Source of the DNA: Silene latifolia
Taxonomy: Eukaryota > Streptophyta > Magnoliopsida > Caryophyllales > Caryophyllaceae
Assembly: GCF_048544455.1 (NCBI RefSeq)
Contig: NC_133529.1
Span: 45,857,456-45,921,455, forward strand
Direction: 5' to 3'
Length of the DNA: 64,000 bases
A model generated the notes under the pieces. That model did not search any database. It saw nothing but the letters and a program-made list of their open reading frames with translations, and had not been told where the DNA came from. Both the position numbers and the translations under genes were made by a program. Shown here one piece after another: positions 47,927-59,401 of the stretch (position 1 is its first letter; every line of letters starts with the position of its first letter).

Positions 47927-48706
47927 ATCTATATCGGTTTGAGGGACAGGGAAGTTGCTTGACGGTGAACTTCGGGGACGAAGTTCCTTTTAAGAGGGGA
48001 AGAGTAATGTCGCAAAAGAAAATTGATGTAATTATAACAATTTTGCAATATTTTTGTGGTATTTTAAAGTACGTGGATGATTGTTTGAATAGTTTTATAT
48101 GATTGTTGGGATAGCTTCATAAGTGGTTATGGTACAATTGGGTAAGAATTTATAATTGTTGAATGAAATAGCAAGTTGTATACTTTATTTCAGTAGTTAT
48201 TCGTTATGATGACTTGAGAATTAAATGTTATTAGCAGAATGGTATTTTGCGGTTAAAGTAATTGAGTATAATGAAACATATGTGGTCTAAATCAGGAACA
48301 TGTGTTGTTGTGAATCTGTGATAAGACCGTTGTGTTGTGTGTTTTGTAAGTGGTAGTTGTTGGCCGGTGATGAATGAAAGTATAGTCTCGTGATCGTGTT
48401 GGTGCATGTTTGAATAATATGATGTAGTAGTATAACTGATAGTCGAGTTGGTCGTCCTTATGGTTCGTATGCGTTCAGTAACTCAAAAAGGAAGTTAGTG
48501 ATTCGTTGAGGATCGTGTGTGTGTTGTATGCTAAGGTGGATGATGATGATGATGTTTGACGGACATATGTAGTAGGATAGTATTTCTAAACAGTTATGTT
48601 GACCTGTGTCGGGTAAACGGTGGTGTCAACCTTGGTTTCTTTATCGTGACGTTCGGGAGAGGATGAGTCGAACTTTGGGGACGAAGTTCTTTTAAGGGGG
48701 GAAGAC
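47927..48706 (+). other. Element D 3' untranslated region with two hairpin/PPT modules
   Basis: First module: arms GAACTTCG (47967-47974) and CGAAGTTC (47979-47986), loop GGGA, then AAGAGGGGAAGAG. Second module: arms GAACTTTG (48670-48677) and CGAAGTTC (48682-48689), one G-U pair, loop GGGA, then AAGGGGGGAAGAC and the LTR 17 nt after the hairpin. Between them, non-coding sequence. Confidence 0.7.
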
Positions 48707-50046
48707 TGTAATACCCGTCCTTTTAGGGACCCGTTGACTGAGGTTGACTGACCTTAGTGGCATGTCTTGACCTTTGGAAACCTTACGAGCGATGACTTGT
48801 GAAGTGGTAAGTTTTGGGTGAGTGGTACTCGATCTAGTCGGGGCTACTCGATCGAGTAGTTGGGGGGCTCGATCGAGTAGAGCCACTCGATCGAGTAAGT
48901 TAGTTACTCGATCGAGTAGCGTGACTACAGCGAGGAGTTATATATCGTGTTTCGCATAACCGCAAATCATTTCCGTCTCTTTCCTCTAAACCTAGATGTC
49001 GCCTCTTCTTCTTCCCTTCACCATAGTTCCTTCCTTTGAGGTCCTTGAGGATACTTATGCCATAGGGATAAGTTGCTTGAGTCGGGTAGCGGTCTTGACG
49101 CCGGATAGTTATGCGTAGGTATATCATCGTCATCATCATTGTCGTTGTTGTTTTCAGTTAGGGTTGTAGTGCTTGTGATAGATGGTTGTACTGTTTGTAT
49201 AGGTGTGTTGCGTGGTTGTTTGACATCTTGTGGTTGGAGGTGGAATCGCTGCGGTGCGCTAAATGTAGGTTCGCCTACTCAGTACTGTTGGTTGTTAGAG
49301 TGTCTTTTAATGTGACTTAGTTGATTGTTGTGTCGTTATGGCTGATTGGTTGTGGTAATTGGTTGGTGTTGTGTTGTACTGATTATCGTTATAGTGGTAC
49401 GGCTGTTTGTGGTTGTGTGTCTCTAGTTCTCGAGGTGCGTCCTCGGCTGAGTGGGGTCACTTGCGGGAGTGGCTTCACGCCCTAGTTTCGCCCTCCGTGG
49501 AACCCGCCACGAGAGGGGATGTGCACATTAATGGGACAGGGTTATCGCTCGGTATGATGAGCGGGGCTTAGGTGGGAACGGTTGCGGTCCCCCACTGGCA
49601 GGGCTGGTCCAGTGGACAGTCGGTGACGGTGTTTGGCTGGAGGAGATGTGGCTTGCGTGTGTGCTATTGTGTTTGTATTGTAGTGTCAATGGTTGGTGTG
49701 TTCATTCAGTTACTGACCTTTGTGTGGTTTGTCTTCTTATCTATTTCTGTTGTGACTGCCGTGATCCCTTATGGTGAGCAGTCAGTCTTAGCAGGTGATA
49801 TCTTGGATGATAGCTGGAGTCTTGGCGGGACGAGTCTTCATGAGTCATGACAGAAGTGTAATTCACATAGTTAGTAGTAGTTCGAGTTGTACCTTTTGTT
49901 TATCTTAGTTTTTAATTACTGTAAAATGACTTAATATTTCTTCTATCGACATTTGATTATTACTGTCCTCAGGCAACCGAGATGGTGATGCCCTTATATG
50001 CTAGGGAAGGTCTTGTTAAGGCTCCCTGGTATATGGAGGTGTCACA
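48707..50046 (+). repeat. 3' LTR of element D
   Basis: TGTAATACCC to GTGTCACA, with motif array (48826-48918) and TATATAT (48939-48945). Matches the 5' LTR along its whole length. Confidence 0.88.
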
Positions 50047-50051
50047 GTAAG

Positions 50052-51058
50052 GGTGGAGTTTGGGACTACTTGATGGATTCTTACCATGCTATTCTGAGAG
50101 GTTGCGCAAGTATGTAAGGTTTTGGATGAATGTTGTACCTCTTGATAATCTTGGAGATATAGACTAGGAAGTTTGGCAACTTTGAACTTAACAACTTAGT
50201 TGCCTGGTGTTACTAAGCTTGGTGTTGGTTTCAATGGAAATAGGAAAGCTGGAGTTTCATAGAAGATTTGTACCAAGAATCTCGAGATGATTATCCCCTT
50301 TCATAATCCTTGAGAGAGTTATATATGACTCTTAAATCTTTCTTTCCCTCTCCTTCTCACGAGCATCTGATTGCTCCAGCTGTTATCAACTTTCTCTCCC
50401 TTGCTTTAGTTTCATAACTTTTGTTTTGATTTACCGTTGACCTTTTTCCTCGGATATTTCCATTTTATACAAGAGTTTTGACTGCTGCAAAATTTTGATT
50501 ATTTATGAAATTTTAACATTTTGAATTATGATTTCAAAGCTTTAAGATTCACTTTTGATTTACTCTTGGTTAGTATTTAAATTTGATTTTGTCCCAAATT
50601 TGCTTAAAACTCGTTTGAAGTATTCCAGAACTGTTTCAAATATTTGGATGCCTTGAAAAACATTCAGAAGTAATGTTGTATTTACAAATTCGATTTCTCC
50701 AAAGGTTTTAAGTAAAATTTACGCATCTTGTTTTGGATTTCAACATTGGTTGGATGCTTGGACTTGTCATTAAGGACGTCTAATAACCAGTTCGGTACTT
50801 ACTAACGTCTGGTTTGAGATTTGATTTTTTCAAATGTTAACTTGCCTTTATCTTGGATGACAGGATTCTTGTTCGCGACAGGTATTCTCTCATTCCATGA
50901 GAAGAGACAAGTAATTTCTAATAGTTCGATTTTGAACTGGTTTAAAAATTGTTTGACCTCAACAATAATTTTGAAGTGATTTAAAAGTCCTCGTTAATTA
51001 AACTTTGTTTTCTAACTTTTAAGTTTCAGGGACGAAACTTTTTCTTAGTGAGGGAGGT
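50052..51058 (+). other. Element E 3' internal fragment with hairpin and PPT
   Basis: Non-coding. Hairpin arms AAGTTTC (51021-51027) and GAAACTT (51034-51040), loop AGGGAC; purine tract AGTGAGGGAGG; LTR 18 nt after the hairpin. Confidence 0.65.
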
Positions 51059-54000
51059 TGTAACACCCGCTATTTTCTAATCTCATTTATTTTATTTTTA
51101 TTTATGAGATTTAGTTTTAATTCTTAATTTATCGGTTTTTGTTTAAATAGTTGATTAATTTCGTTTTAAGTCATATTTAGTCCTATTTCATCTTGGACCG
51201 ACTTTATATCTAAATGACATTTTTATAAGCTAAATTGAAATTCAACGTAAGCTCCAAATATTATTTGGACCGTGTGTTATGGCTTTTGACAAGTTATTTA
51301 TTAAACTTGTTTTATTTATTTTATTTTAAGCCTTTAAGATATTATTTTTTTATCCTACTTATAATTATTTTACAACATTTATAAGAAGATATTTTTGGTT
51401 GACTAACTCTTTTTAGCAGGTTGTTTTGTGAGGATTTTAAGGAGATTTTATGCTCATTTATTCTTAGGAGTCGTTTGGTTGCCTCGATAAAATGTAGGCA
51501 TTGGGAAATCCCATGAATTGAAAAATCAAGACTTGTTTGGTTGACATATTTTTTGTAAAATGGAGGAATTCTAACTTCCTAGGAACTTCCAATGCCTACA
51601 TAATGGGGGAATTGGCTTACCTAGCCCCCCCTAGGTAATTGAAAGTTCCGGTGGAATTAGATTCCTACATTGATAACCAAACAAGTTTTCTCAAATCACA
51701 TGAATTCAATGTAGGAACTTAATTCCTATGAATTAGCATTTCCTAGGAAAATCTAATGCCTTCATGAACCAAACGACTCCTTATTCTTTTATCTTAAACA
51801 CTCTCCTCCTTCATGACTACATTCATTAGGTCATTTATTAATTGCAAAATAAGAAAACAAACTCTACCTTTATTCCTTGTGTTGAGCGTGGCATTCATCA
51901 GCCAAACACCAAATTTCTTCCTCATTTATTGATCTAATTCCTCCTTTAATCATCTTATTTTAAGGGTAAATTATTACTCTTATAATTCCTATTTTAGTTA
52001 TTGATTTAGATTAATAATTCATATGTTTTACAGATATGTATATTGTGTTTTTGTAGGCTATCAAGATGATCCCTACGCCAAAGAATATTTTATAGACTCG
52101 GAGCTTGATGAATAAGGTAACTTCGACGTTACTCGGTATTACGCGATATTTATGTTGTAGTTGCATGTACTAGGATGTTTTTATGAGGATTTACATATTT
52201 ATATAATTTTCAAAATTATGTGAATCTGGTTTTATGATGTTCTTATGTAATTTTTGGTCATATATATTTTATTTTGTCAAATAGGAATTCGTTTGGGTGA
52301 TATAATCATTTTTATGCTTTAATCGTTGTTTTGGGTATTAGACTTTTTAATTCGATTTTTTATTTTTATTTTTCTAGAGAAAATTTTATTTCTGGAGTTC
52401 ATATTTGATTTTATACTACCATTAATTTTTGTGGTATTTCTTTCGGATTTTAGTATTTATTTTGTATTTTATAATGTTTATACGGTTTATGTGATATTAG
52501 TAATGCTGAACTATTTTAATTCGATTTAAAATACCAAATCTTAATGTTAATTCTCAAAAACTTAATATGTGGCCGAAACACTGTAAATTTAGGTGTGTGT
52601 AAAATTTTAGGTTGTGAAACATTGTTTTCGATTTTATAGGCATTTTACAAGTTTTTGTGAAAACCGTTATGAAATCTGTCAATTCTGTTAGGTTGTTTGT
52701 AAAATATATTTCGTCTATTTAAGTTGCTCAAACCATAAAATTTAAAATAGTGACTCCTGTTTATTTTAAGTATAGATTACCTATGTAAAATTTCACTGAT
52801 TTTTGATGTATAGTTTTCTCAGAATAAATTGTTTGTGAACAGATCGCCTGTACACTAAAAATCTATCACTAGTCAAAAGAATGATTTTTAATATAACTTT
52901 AACTACTTCTACAGTGGCTAATCTTTTTCGTACATAAACTTTGAGGTGTCTAGTTAGTCTTAAAATTTTACTTTACCTGAGTATGACTTCTAAAAATTGA
53001 TTTATGAACTGAAACATTTCCGGTGTCATTTTCGGACAGCTTTTATAAATAAATTTTTCGACCCCTGATTCTTTCGTTTTCTGAAGTTGACAAAAAAATA
53101 AAAGTTGTAGCTAAGACCTACTGGAAAGCAGGAAAATTAGTCTTGCGTCATTTTGATTTTTATGCATTTAATTATGAATTTTATAGCACTGTTGTCTAGC
53201 GTTAAAAATCTGTTTTTAAAAGTTTGTCTCATTAAGGCCCAATAATATATATCTTACTAAGTACATTAAATTTTTTAGCTTATTCTAAGCTTTAGTACAG
53301 TAGCTTCAATTTAATTTTTAACCTTGAAATAATTTTACACTTTGGAAAGTAAAGTTTAAGCTTTCTATTTTGAAGAAATAAAAGTGTATTTCACTTACAA
53401 ACTTTTGAAGTAATGTATTTCAAATAAGATATAATATTTGGGATATTTTTAAGTTTGGAATAATTAAAGTAAGGGAAAAGAATAATAAACTAAGACATAC
53501 GGGTTCTTATACAGCTATATGATTGGGTATCCTGCGGGCGGTACAAATTGCCGTAGAGTCATGTACATGTACTTAGACTAGGACTTCGCACTGCGTGGTA
53601 AGACGTGTCCTATTATAGCTTGTTGTCTAGTGAGCGAACCTGGAGTTGGTCACCTTTGCGTGACACTGGGTTCCCGAAACTAGTGTAAGATGCTGCGGTG
53701 TCAAGGAGTATAGCTAAAGTGAAAATCTAGCCTGAACTAAATTATTTACATTCTGTCATTTGAGGAATTTTGCTTTTAAGCATGCAACACGTTTATTTTA
53801 AGCGTGAGTTTGATAATTTATTTTTGTTACATATGTTTTCGATATTTTAATCTATTTTTTATATATTATTGCTTCTGTGACATTTATATCATGTGATATG
53901 GCTTGGAGAACGCCGAGTTACTCCCCACTGATTGTGGCTGTTATGTTTATAACATGACAGGTATTAGCTTTGCTGAGGATTTCTGTGTGAGCTAGCGAGT

Positions 54001-54249
54001 AGTTTGCAGATCTTACTCTGTTTTCTGCTTTCTTTTATGGTTTTAGTTTTAACACTTTTGAGGAATTTTATTTTCGCCCTTTTTATAAAAGTGGCAATTG
54101 TTTAGACTTGACCATTTGATTTTTTTTTTATCCTTGAGAATTTTATACATTCTCAATTTATGACAATTAGAATTTTTATATTTGTGTATTTAATCCCATT
54201 CGACAGTGTTTCCGCCACTGTTTTGCACTAGATTTTATAGGGGATTACA
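51059..54249 (+). repeat. 3' LTR of element E
   Basis: TGTAACACCC to GGGATTACA (ends TGTAA/TTACA inverted), 3191 bp including a 314 bp MITE. AT-rich with no ORF; the frame 52326-52529 is composition-driven. It joins intron sequence of the T1 gene at 54250, so TTGCC (54250-54254) should be its duplication. Confidence 0.75.
51467..51780 (+). mobile_element. PIF/Harbinger (Tourist-like) MITE
   Basis: Perfect 14-bp terminal inverted repeats: GGAGTCGTTTGGTT and AACCAAACGACTCC. TTA flanks both ends (51464-51466, 51781-51783), the 3-bp duplication of this superfamily. 314 bp, non-coding, inside E's LTR. Confidence 0.88.
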
Positions 54250-56576
54250 TTGCCCATTTTCGAGTGGAATTGATTTTTGTATTAGTTTAGAAACCTGCGT
54301 AGGAGTATACGGGTGCTTTTAGTTTGCATTTTGGTCCCTGTTGTCGTTCCCTAAGCGGGAAAAACGCGAATGAGACAAGAGACCGTCTCATTTCGCAATG
54401 TCGTGCTTGTTTGCTTGAGTTGTGTGCCCCTGCATTGTAGTCGAGAAACGCCGTCTTTGCTATGTTAAAACTTCGTTAGGTGCTAGGGGGGAGATTCCAT
54501 ATTTTGCCCTTGTCAGACGGTCTTATGCTGAGGAAATAAGTGCCTGTTTGTGCTCGTGCTCGAACTGAGCCATATTGCTTTGAATAGACCTTAACGGTAG
54601 TTGAGGTCGTCTTGAGGCGTGATCGCGTCATGTTGCATTGTTGTGGCCGTAATTTGAATTTTCGACCCGTTTGCGCTCAATTTCGCGTAAAATTGCCTTT
54701 TTTGAGCTCTCTAAAAGCCCAGTTGTGTGGGGAATTTTTGTTGCGTATGTTTTTTTGCAGACCTTGTGTAGGCCCGAGGCTGCTGGGTTATTTTTACTGT
54801 TGTTTTTTTTGTTGTTTTGACTCGTCTTTTGCTTGAAAAGAAGGGCGAGTCGTTTTTTTTTGTGATATTTTTTGCTGGATGGGATTGGGCGGGTTTGCCC
54901 TTCCTGTCGTTTGCTTTTGTTTCGCATTTGCAGGTGATTTTTGTTTTTGGGATTTTGTCTATTTAGTGCCATCGTAATGCCGAAATTTCGGCTGACGTTG
55001 TTTTCGTTTTGGTTTCAGGTGGGTGTTCGGGGGTTGCTAGGCCTGCTGGGTCCGAGGCCGAGGCCTTGAAGGAGGATGTCTCAAGGGCCTTGGAGTCTCT
55101 AGCTAGGTCCAGACCGGTCAGTACCTCGGGTGGTGTGCTAGAGGTTGAGGTAGAGGATGCTTCTGAGGAGGAGCCTGTCACTGAGGCTGCTAGAGCTGAG
55201 GGGGTCGTAGAGGCTTGGGAGGTACCTAGTGTGGTTGTTGGTGCTGGAGGGACTCAGGCGGAGTCCACGGCTGGCACTTCTGGGAGGAGGGTCACATTAC
55301 CAGGAGGAGAGGTCCTCGGGTTTCTAGGCAGGAGCTCGAGGGAGTCGTGCGAGTTGTTGAGAGGGGTCCCCGTCGTCCCGTACAGTCTCGCGGTGCGAAG
55401 AGCGGAGACAGAAGCGGGCGATGCTTTCTTCCGTGAATAAGAGGCTAGACGGGTTCAGGCTCCAAGCGGGCGGAACTTGTTGACGGCGCCTTCTTGGGTT
55501 GCGGGTTTTGACGGCAGCCATGTTTTATTACGGCTTGACACTCACATCTCCTATCGTGCACACGAGGGCCTGGTGGGTTTGCTATTTTGTTGAGCTTTTG
55601 TTATTTTGCCGTTTCAGAACTGAATAGGTGTTATGACCCCGTTTGATTTCAGTTTCAGGACATTGCTACCATGAGGACATTCTCAGGCTTCTCGACTTGC
55701 ATGGGTTTCTACGACGTCCCGCGAGTAGGTTCGAGGTTGTTGATAGAGAGGTCGGCCATGGGCCCGCTGGTTGCTGTTTGGCGCGAGATTCACGGGGCTT
55801 TGATTAGGTCGAACCTGTGTTTGATCCGCGCCATGTTAGACCGCTACTGGGACACGATGTCGTCGTTTCACATGAAGTTTGGGGAGATCGGTATCACCTT
55901 AGAGGATTTTGCTATGGTATGGGGTCTTAATTGTGGCGAGACGCCGGTTCATTTTACGCAGACGCTGGAGAGAGTGTCCTCTTCTGTGATCATAAGGTTG
56001 ATTGGCAATGTTTTGCCTGCACTGACCGACATCACCCCTTTCTTGATGGCGAACTCTTACGTGAGGGACCACTTCAAGGTGAGGGTGACTGGCTTTGTTC
56101 CGGAGCCGTTGGCGAGCCCTGGGGCCAAGGCTGATGGGTAGCAGGCGCGGTTGTGGTTGTGGTACTTTTTGGGTACCACGTACTTTGGTCACAAGGGCGA
56201 GCGCTTATCGACCAAGGTGTTTCCTTTGCTTGCTGACTTGGACGCCCTAGGTCAGTACGACTGGGTGACGCATGATTTGGCCCGGTTTACTCGCTAATTC
56301 CACGCCGCCATTCATCCGGAGATGATGGAGGATAGGAGTTCTTCTGCTTTGGTTGGTCCCGGCCTCATCTTGGAGGTACGAGCGTTGTTTCTGGTTGTTG
56401 TTTTTTATTTTGTTTTCTTTTGTGTTGTGTTTCGCTGTTTTTGAATATTGGTTGTTTTGTCGTTGCTGCGTTTTTGTGTTGCAGACTTGGTTGTTTTCTT
56501 ACCTACCCTCCTTGCATCCGAAGGCGGTGGGTGATGTGCCTCTAGTTTACACAGCCGTGAAGGGCTAGATGGTGGC
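54250..56576 (+). pseudogene. T1: intron-bearing plant-mobile-domain gene, antisense to its Tat/Ogre-like element
   Basis: Exons inferred by comparison with T2: exon 2 from 55019 (after GGTTTCAG), Ala/Glu/Gly-rich; exon 3 55659-56375 (after TTTCAG, donor GAG/GTACGA); exon 4 from 56485 (after GCAG) to TAG 56566-56568. Exon 3 holds the PMD core: RTFSGFSTCMGFYDV, then LDRYWDTMSSFHMKFGEIGI and TLEDFAMVWGLNCGETPV. Exon 1 is missing because element E is inserted in intron 1. Stops at 55438-55440 and 56139-56141 show it is dead. PMD proteins such as Arabidopsis MAIN/MAIL1 act in silencing and genome stability, and PMDs also occur in mobile elements. Here the gene faces against the LTR at 57137-59401. 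Confidence 0.75.
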
Positions 56577-56940
56577 TAGATTCATAAACCCTAAATTGAA
56601 AAACAAACAAATAATTGCTGAAGGAAGTGAAACAAAAATAAGAAGACTAACCTCATAGAAAACTCGGTCAATTAAATTTTCTCCAAAATTCAATAAACAA
56701 AAAAAAAAGAAAAAAAAAAGATAGAATGAGTATAATAATGGATTATAGATGTGATTGAAGAGAAGAAGAAGATAGGTAAGTGATTGGAAGTGTCTGTATC
56801 TAAGGGTGGAAAAGGTAAAATAGATATTCAATTTAGAACTTAAGATGAAAATTCAATCTAAAGGCTGAGATTGAGTTTTGTAGGGTAAGGATGAGATTTG
56901 GTAGTGTTTTAAAATTGAACCAAACAATGTAGTAGTAGTT
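56577..56940 (+). other. Unassigned AT-rich island
   Basis: Lies where gag-pol would be expected between PBS region and antisense gene of T1. Contains an A run near 56700-56720 and a telo-box (56585-56593). Read on the minus strand it is CT-rich, like a promoter or leader. No ORF or terminal repeats recognised. The minus frame 56565-56831 is low-complexity. Confidence 0.35.
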
Positions 56941-57136
56941 TTTAAACAAAAATTAAGGTGGTAGTGTGAGTATGGCCCACCTGCGACGCCCAGCCGATCT
57001 GTGGACATAGCAGCGGTCTTTTTAAAAGCCACGCTCGGCGGCGTAAAAATGCTTTCGACCGGATCATTTTAGATCGCTCGGTTTCGTCTCGGCAAGGGTC
57101 TCGAAATGATGCAAGAGTTGTTCTGAGTCGCCACCA
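56941..57136 (-). other. Tat/Ogre-like PBS region and start of T1 interior
   Basis: On the minus strand, directly after the LTR: TGGTGGCGACTCAGAAC, resembling the TGGCGACTC primer site of Tat/Ogre elements, then a GC-rich leader. It shows that the LTR to the right continues into an interior on this side as well. Confidence 0.5.
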
Positions 57137-59401
57137 TGCATTTGTGGGAAGCTTGGAACCCATTCGAATCCACTTTATACCTAGGTCAACCAAGGCAAAA
57201 AGCGGTGTTTGACATAGGTACTAAAGATAAGGAATCATCCCTCTTTAGCATCTTATCTCTAGAATGACTCTCGTACGCCCTGGATAAGGTCGTCCACTAT
57301 CCAAAGTTTCTGAGTAAGAGGTGAAGGTACGTATTGGGAAGCTCTTTAATCGGACACCCAATCCCGCCCGCGGTAGTGGCCTCTACTGATCGATCTTGGT
57401 TGGTTAAATGCAAAAGTTGATAAAACGGGTAAATGCATTAATGCGCATCCACAAGTTTGAACCTAACATGTGAGCTTTCTATGTCGGTTGATTAATCCAA
57501 GTATCAAGTATTTGATGTCGAGTTGGATTTTAATGTTGATTTGCATGCAAGACGGAAATTAAACATCCATTTACCGAATTAGGTTTATTGTGCATAACGT
57601 GATCCATTTGTCTTAGTAAGGCGTTTTTCAAATACAATGTAAAATGGGCAGATTCGTCATCTGATCCGTCCTGTATTCGGGTTAACCGAAGTCGGGATCG
57701 TCCTAGACGGGTGCTGGAAGGAAACAGGGTCTGCATCAGGCAGCCTATATAGGCGCGAGCCATCAGGCGATGCAAACAGGCCTGTCCTGATTTGAAAATT
57801 GGAAAATGAGTGGCCTGTTTAGGCGCGGGTTGACAGACGATTGAAGAGACGTCTTCTGACCATTAAAAAGGTTTGTAAAATGGTTTGAAAAGAGGGTGTT
57901 TGAACCCGTCTTGATTTGAAAAGGTCGTTTAGACCGCTTTTGTGTTGATGTGAAGAACGGGACTTGAATAATTATCATTATTTTGACAATATTCGATGTC
58001 GGGTTCGGTTTTGCAAGCTTCACATGAATAGTTTTGAAAATGATAATGAACTATTTGTTTTAAGTTCATTTGTTTGTACTTAGTCAATGTTTATCATCGG
58101 ACTCTGGTTAAAATCCGACATGGTATGTAGAACCAAGGATGATTTTGTATTTATGACTAATGCATTTGTTTTGAAAATGTAAAGAAATGAAATAAATGGT
58201 TTTAAAATACCTTTTAAAATGATTTTAACAAAATGTTATCACCGAAACATGGATTAAACCGTCTTGGTATTAGGGACCAAGGGTGAAAAATGTTTTATGG
58301 TTAAAAGTTTATCATAAAACTAATTTGAAATATTTGAAATGGTAAAAACTGATTACAAATCGGAAATGAAATAAAGAGGAAGATGAAACCAAACACGGTT
58401 GGATTAAGGCCTGAGAACGGCTTTAGGCGCGAGCCATGCTGCTATACAAGCAGCCCCTGCCTCCGGCCAAAATCCGGTTTTGGCTCATTTCACCCATATT
58501 TGGACCATGTTATGCATGTTTTATCATGTTATAGTCATAAAACAAATGGAAAACATGATAGAAGAGGATTTTTACACCCTCATACTTACATGCTAGGCTT
58601 GAGACGAGAAATCGACGAAAGTGTATCAACTTGTTTGGTCGGAAAACCCTCGGTTTGAAAACCGTTTTAGCAATGTAAAAAGAGTGTTTTAAGTTTAGTG
58701 ATGGTGTAGTTGGTCGAGATGGTCGGTCAAGTGATTTAATGCACGATGACGGTACCAAACAATGTGTAAGGCTTGTGTTTTCGATCGGTAGGTCGAAAAC
58801 ACGTGTCGGTTTGTGACTTGAGAAGTCGAGTCTAGAATTTTAAGGGAGAAATGAGAGGGCGGACACTGGTGTACCTTCAAATGGTGGCATTTGAGGGGTA
58901 TTTATTGAAAAATGGGTGATTGTGTACGTTTTGAGCGACGTGGCCGCATGGGCTGCTCGGAGAGGCGCAGGTCTTCGAGGTGTCTTGTCACTATCACGCA
59001 AATGTAACCATGATTTGTTCTATCCTATGTTTTGGATGACATAATTTGTACTTGACCATGAAGCATTCCGGGAAATACTTAACATGGAGGTTTTGAAAAG
59101 TTTTATTTTTTGTGTTTGACTCGGTTTGACTCGTTGTTTGAGTCGGGATTTAAATTTTGATTCGGTTTTTGGCCCGATGTTGGTCTTGACTCTAGTTAGT
59201 GTCATTGTGACCCCGTCGTCATGCATTAAACACTCCAGGTACTTTTGAAAACTTTTGAAATGGTTTTTTTGGAAATCGTTTTAAGTTTTTCGACGTATAG
59301 TTATACAAAACAGTCGATCAAACGCTGCGATTCCTAACCATGTTGTAGTCCGATAATCATAGGGTGTTTGTTGGAGACTCGACAGATACTGGGTATCTAC
59401 A
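57137..59401 (-). repeat. Tat/Ogre-like LTR shared by T1 and T2
   Basis: On the minus strand it starts TGTAGATACCC (59401) and ends AAATGCA (57137), 2265 bp, with a PPT before it and a PBS-like site after it. Contains the block read on the plus strand as TGAGGTGAAGGTACG-like and CACCCAATCCCGCCCGCGG, familiar from Tat/Ogre LTRs. Several GGCGCGAGCC motifs (near 57754, 57822, 58427). Frames in here (57530-59226) show no domain. Confidence 0.65.

Larger units (their letters stand above)
33455..50046 (+). mobile_element. Element D: non-autonomous chromovirus-like LTR element carrying an ATHILA-ORF1-like gene
   Basis: LTRs 33455-34793 and 48707-50046 (1339 and 1340 bp, about 97% alike by eye), flanked by GTAAG (33450-33454, 50047-50051). 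tRNA-iMet PBS and GGGGACGAAGTTC before the PPT are chromovirus-like. Instead of gag-pol it has one PMD/ATHILA-type gene (36742-38307). Element G (39193-47926) is inserted downstream of it. Without G it is about 7.9 kb. Confidence 0.88.
25198..54249 (+). mobile_element. Element E: decayed chromovirus-like LTR element hosting B, C and D
   Basis: Seen as three internal pieces (25198-25729, 32577-33449, 50052-51058) and a 3' LTR (51059-54249). B and D split the internal region with perfect target duplications, which proves the pieces were once joined. The pieces are non-coding in their present state and I could not identify pol motifs. The 3' end (hairpin, GGGACGAAAC, purine tract, TGTAACACCC) is typical of plant Ty3 chromovirus-like elements. 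Confidence 0.7.

Noticed and set aside
54612..54972. ORFs on both strands in T1 intron 1
   Set aside because: The matching T2 sequence differs in frame and the region lies before a conserved splice acceptor.
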